Source: an uncultured Lachnospiraceae bacterium
Lineage (GTDB): Bacteria > Bacillota > Clostridia > Lachnospirales > Lachnospiraceae
Length of the DNA: 64,000 nucleotides
NCBI GenBank assembly: GCA_902762905.1
Contig: CACWQE010000015.1
Location: 52,430-116,429, forward strand
Reading direction: 5' to 3'
The translations under genes were made by a program, and so were the position numbers. Under the pieces are notes generated by a model. It was not told the DNA's origin. It did not search any database and was given only the letters and a program-made list of their open reading frames with translations. Shown here piece by piece: positions 63,172-64,000 of the stretch (the stretch's first letter is position 1; each line of letters begins with the position of its first letter).

Positions 63172-64000
63172 CTAGTGTGGTAAAATCAAAGTTGGATTTT
63201 TCAACAGTGTGGCAATAACCGGGGCATATTTAGATATTCCATAATCTTCAACAATACTGGTTATTCTAGCCCCAGCATCCTTTGATGAAGCACCACATAA
63301 GAAAACCCTTTCATTAGCAGTTCCATAATCCAATACAATAAAACGATCATGGAATATACCTCCAGTCTTTTTCATTGATATTTTTACGGATGGATATTCC
63401 TTGCAAAAATCCGTAAATTCTATGTTGTGAAGTTTATTATTTCCAACATTATCACTGAATAAAATAATATCTACTCCGGTTGGAGAATTCTTAAGGTGTA
63501 CCAACGTTCTTAATCCAATATAATTATCAACAACATATATTGACGACTTTGCCTGCTTATAAATGGACTCATATACCTCATCTGCACTACTAAATTTTGC
63601 ATTAAACATGAGCCATTTTTCATCATCATCTGAAACAAAGCTGTTCATCATATCAGCCAACTCAGATTTTGTTACAACATTCTTCAAGCCTTCTGCAACA
63701 TCTGAAATCTGTTTTTCAAGAGATATCATATCTGAGTTGATTTTGTTAATTTCTATTCTGTTGTTAGCAGTCGCCATGCTTAACTGAAGTATTTCCCTCT
63801 GACCAATAAGATCTCGATTTTCTAAAATATAATCTTTCATTTTTTTAAAAGTCTTCACAAGTGTACGGCTTTGTTTAATTGCAAGCTCGCCGCGTAAAAC
63901 GGTCATAAGCATATATACTCCCTGCTCTGTAAACACATAAGGTTTGTATTTTATATTTGAACCTCTTCCCATATTCAAGGTGAAATTTTTGCACCTTGAA
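63172..64000 (-). CDS. ORF6N-type protein with C-terminal phospholipase-D-like nuclease domain (partial)
   Basis: The frame enters from beyond 64000: the preceding codons read SRCKNFTLNMGRGSNIKYKP then YVFTEQGVYML, the typical end of an ORF6N DNA-binding domain, so the ATG-like codon near 63978 is not the start. A coiled coil (about 70-135 residues in) follows. The C-terminal half (YVVDNYIGLRTLVHLKNSP and GGIFHDRFIVLDYG) has one HxK/HxR-like PLD half-site (HDRFIVLD). ORF6N domains are usual in phage antirepressors; a fusion to a PLD-like half is less so. The stop is at 63172. Confidence 0.78.
   Translation of the reverse strand, partial: SRCKNFTLNMGRGSNIKYKPYVFTEQGVYMLMTVLRGELAIKQSRTLVKTFKKMKDYILENRDLIGQREILQLSMATANNRIEINKINSDMISLEKQISDVAEGLKNVVTKSELADMMNSFVSDDDEKWLMFNAKFSSADEVYESIYKQAKSSIYVVDNYIGLRTLVHLKNSPTGVDIILFSDNVGNNKLHNIEFTDFCKEYPSVKISMKKTGGIFHDRFIVLDYGTANERVFLCGASSKDAGARITSIVEDYGISKYAPVIATLLKNPTLILPH

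Noticed and set aside
1..64000. tRNA or rRNA genes
   Set aside because: I noticed no cloverleaf with TTCGANTC arms or rRNA-like sequence in any gap, although a tool such as tRNAscan-SE was not run.

Overview
The window looks like chromosome of a low-to-moderate GC Gram-positive of the class Clostridia, most likely a gut Lachnospiraceae. The signs are AGGAGG-type ribosome sites, sigma-A-like promoters, a DnaD/DnaI-type helicase-loading pair, BlaI/M56 regulation, large secreted fibronectin-III and Ig-like proteins and several Rpn-family nucleases. I cannot name the species.

Positions 1 to about 14124 are the right-hand part of an integrated element (prophage or integrative element); its left end lies outside the window. 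A leftward operon (about 11276 down to 45) carries small proteins, two YopX proteins, a HUH replication protein, an OGG-type glycosylase, a PP-loop PAPS-reductase-like enzyme, a DnaQ exonuclease, an ASCH protein, a RecU-like resolvase and a C5-cytosine methyltransferase. It also holds a formylglycine-enzyme/C-lectin-like gene whose 3' end has the marks of a diversity-generating retroelement (DGR) target, followed by a GATA-loop hairpin. A divergent switch with two consensus promoters (11329-11411) separates this operon from an XRE repressor. A large serine recombinase sits at the right end, and the element is inserted in the Walker B region of an ABC-transporter ATPase gene, truncating it.

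Positions 14.1-23 kb hold the rest of that export system, all leftward: two lipoprotein membrane-fusion proteins (one internally duplicated), a MacB/FtsX-type permease and the interrupted ATPase, preceded by a BlaI-like repressor and M56 metalloprotease sensor with two BlaI-type operators. Positions 23-34 kb are core genes: murC, a dnaD-dnaI pair behind tandem DnaA boxes, and prs. A gene-free 770 bp follows, holding two inverted copies of a structured repeat, then a class A penicillin-binding protein and a YhaN/YhaO-like (SbcC/SbcD-like) pair.

Positions 34-45 kb are accessory: an XRE regulator, three Rpn-family (PD-(D/E)XK) genes each preceded by a copy of the same terminator repeat, and two large secreted proteins, one with a frameshift just after its signal peptide. 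Positions 45-56 kb contain a cytidylate-kinase-like protein, a complete branched-chain amino-acid ABC transporter (livJHMGF), a class III aminotransferase plus iron-dependent alcohol dehydrogenase with a divergent DeoR regulator, and an SCP2-like protein. Positions 56-64 kb hold two tandem paralogous fibronectin-III secreted proteins, an XRE regulator ending in a 42-bp perfect palindrome, and a partial ORF6N/phospholipase-D-like gene running off the right edge.

All calls come from reading the sequence. No database search, fold or structure calculation was run.
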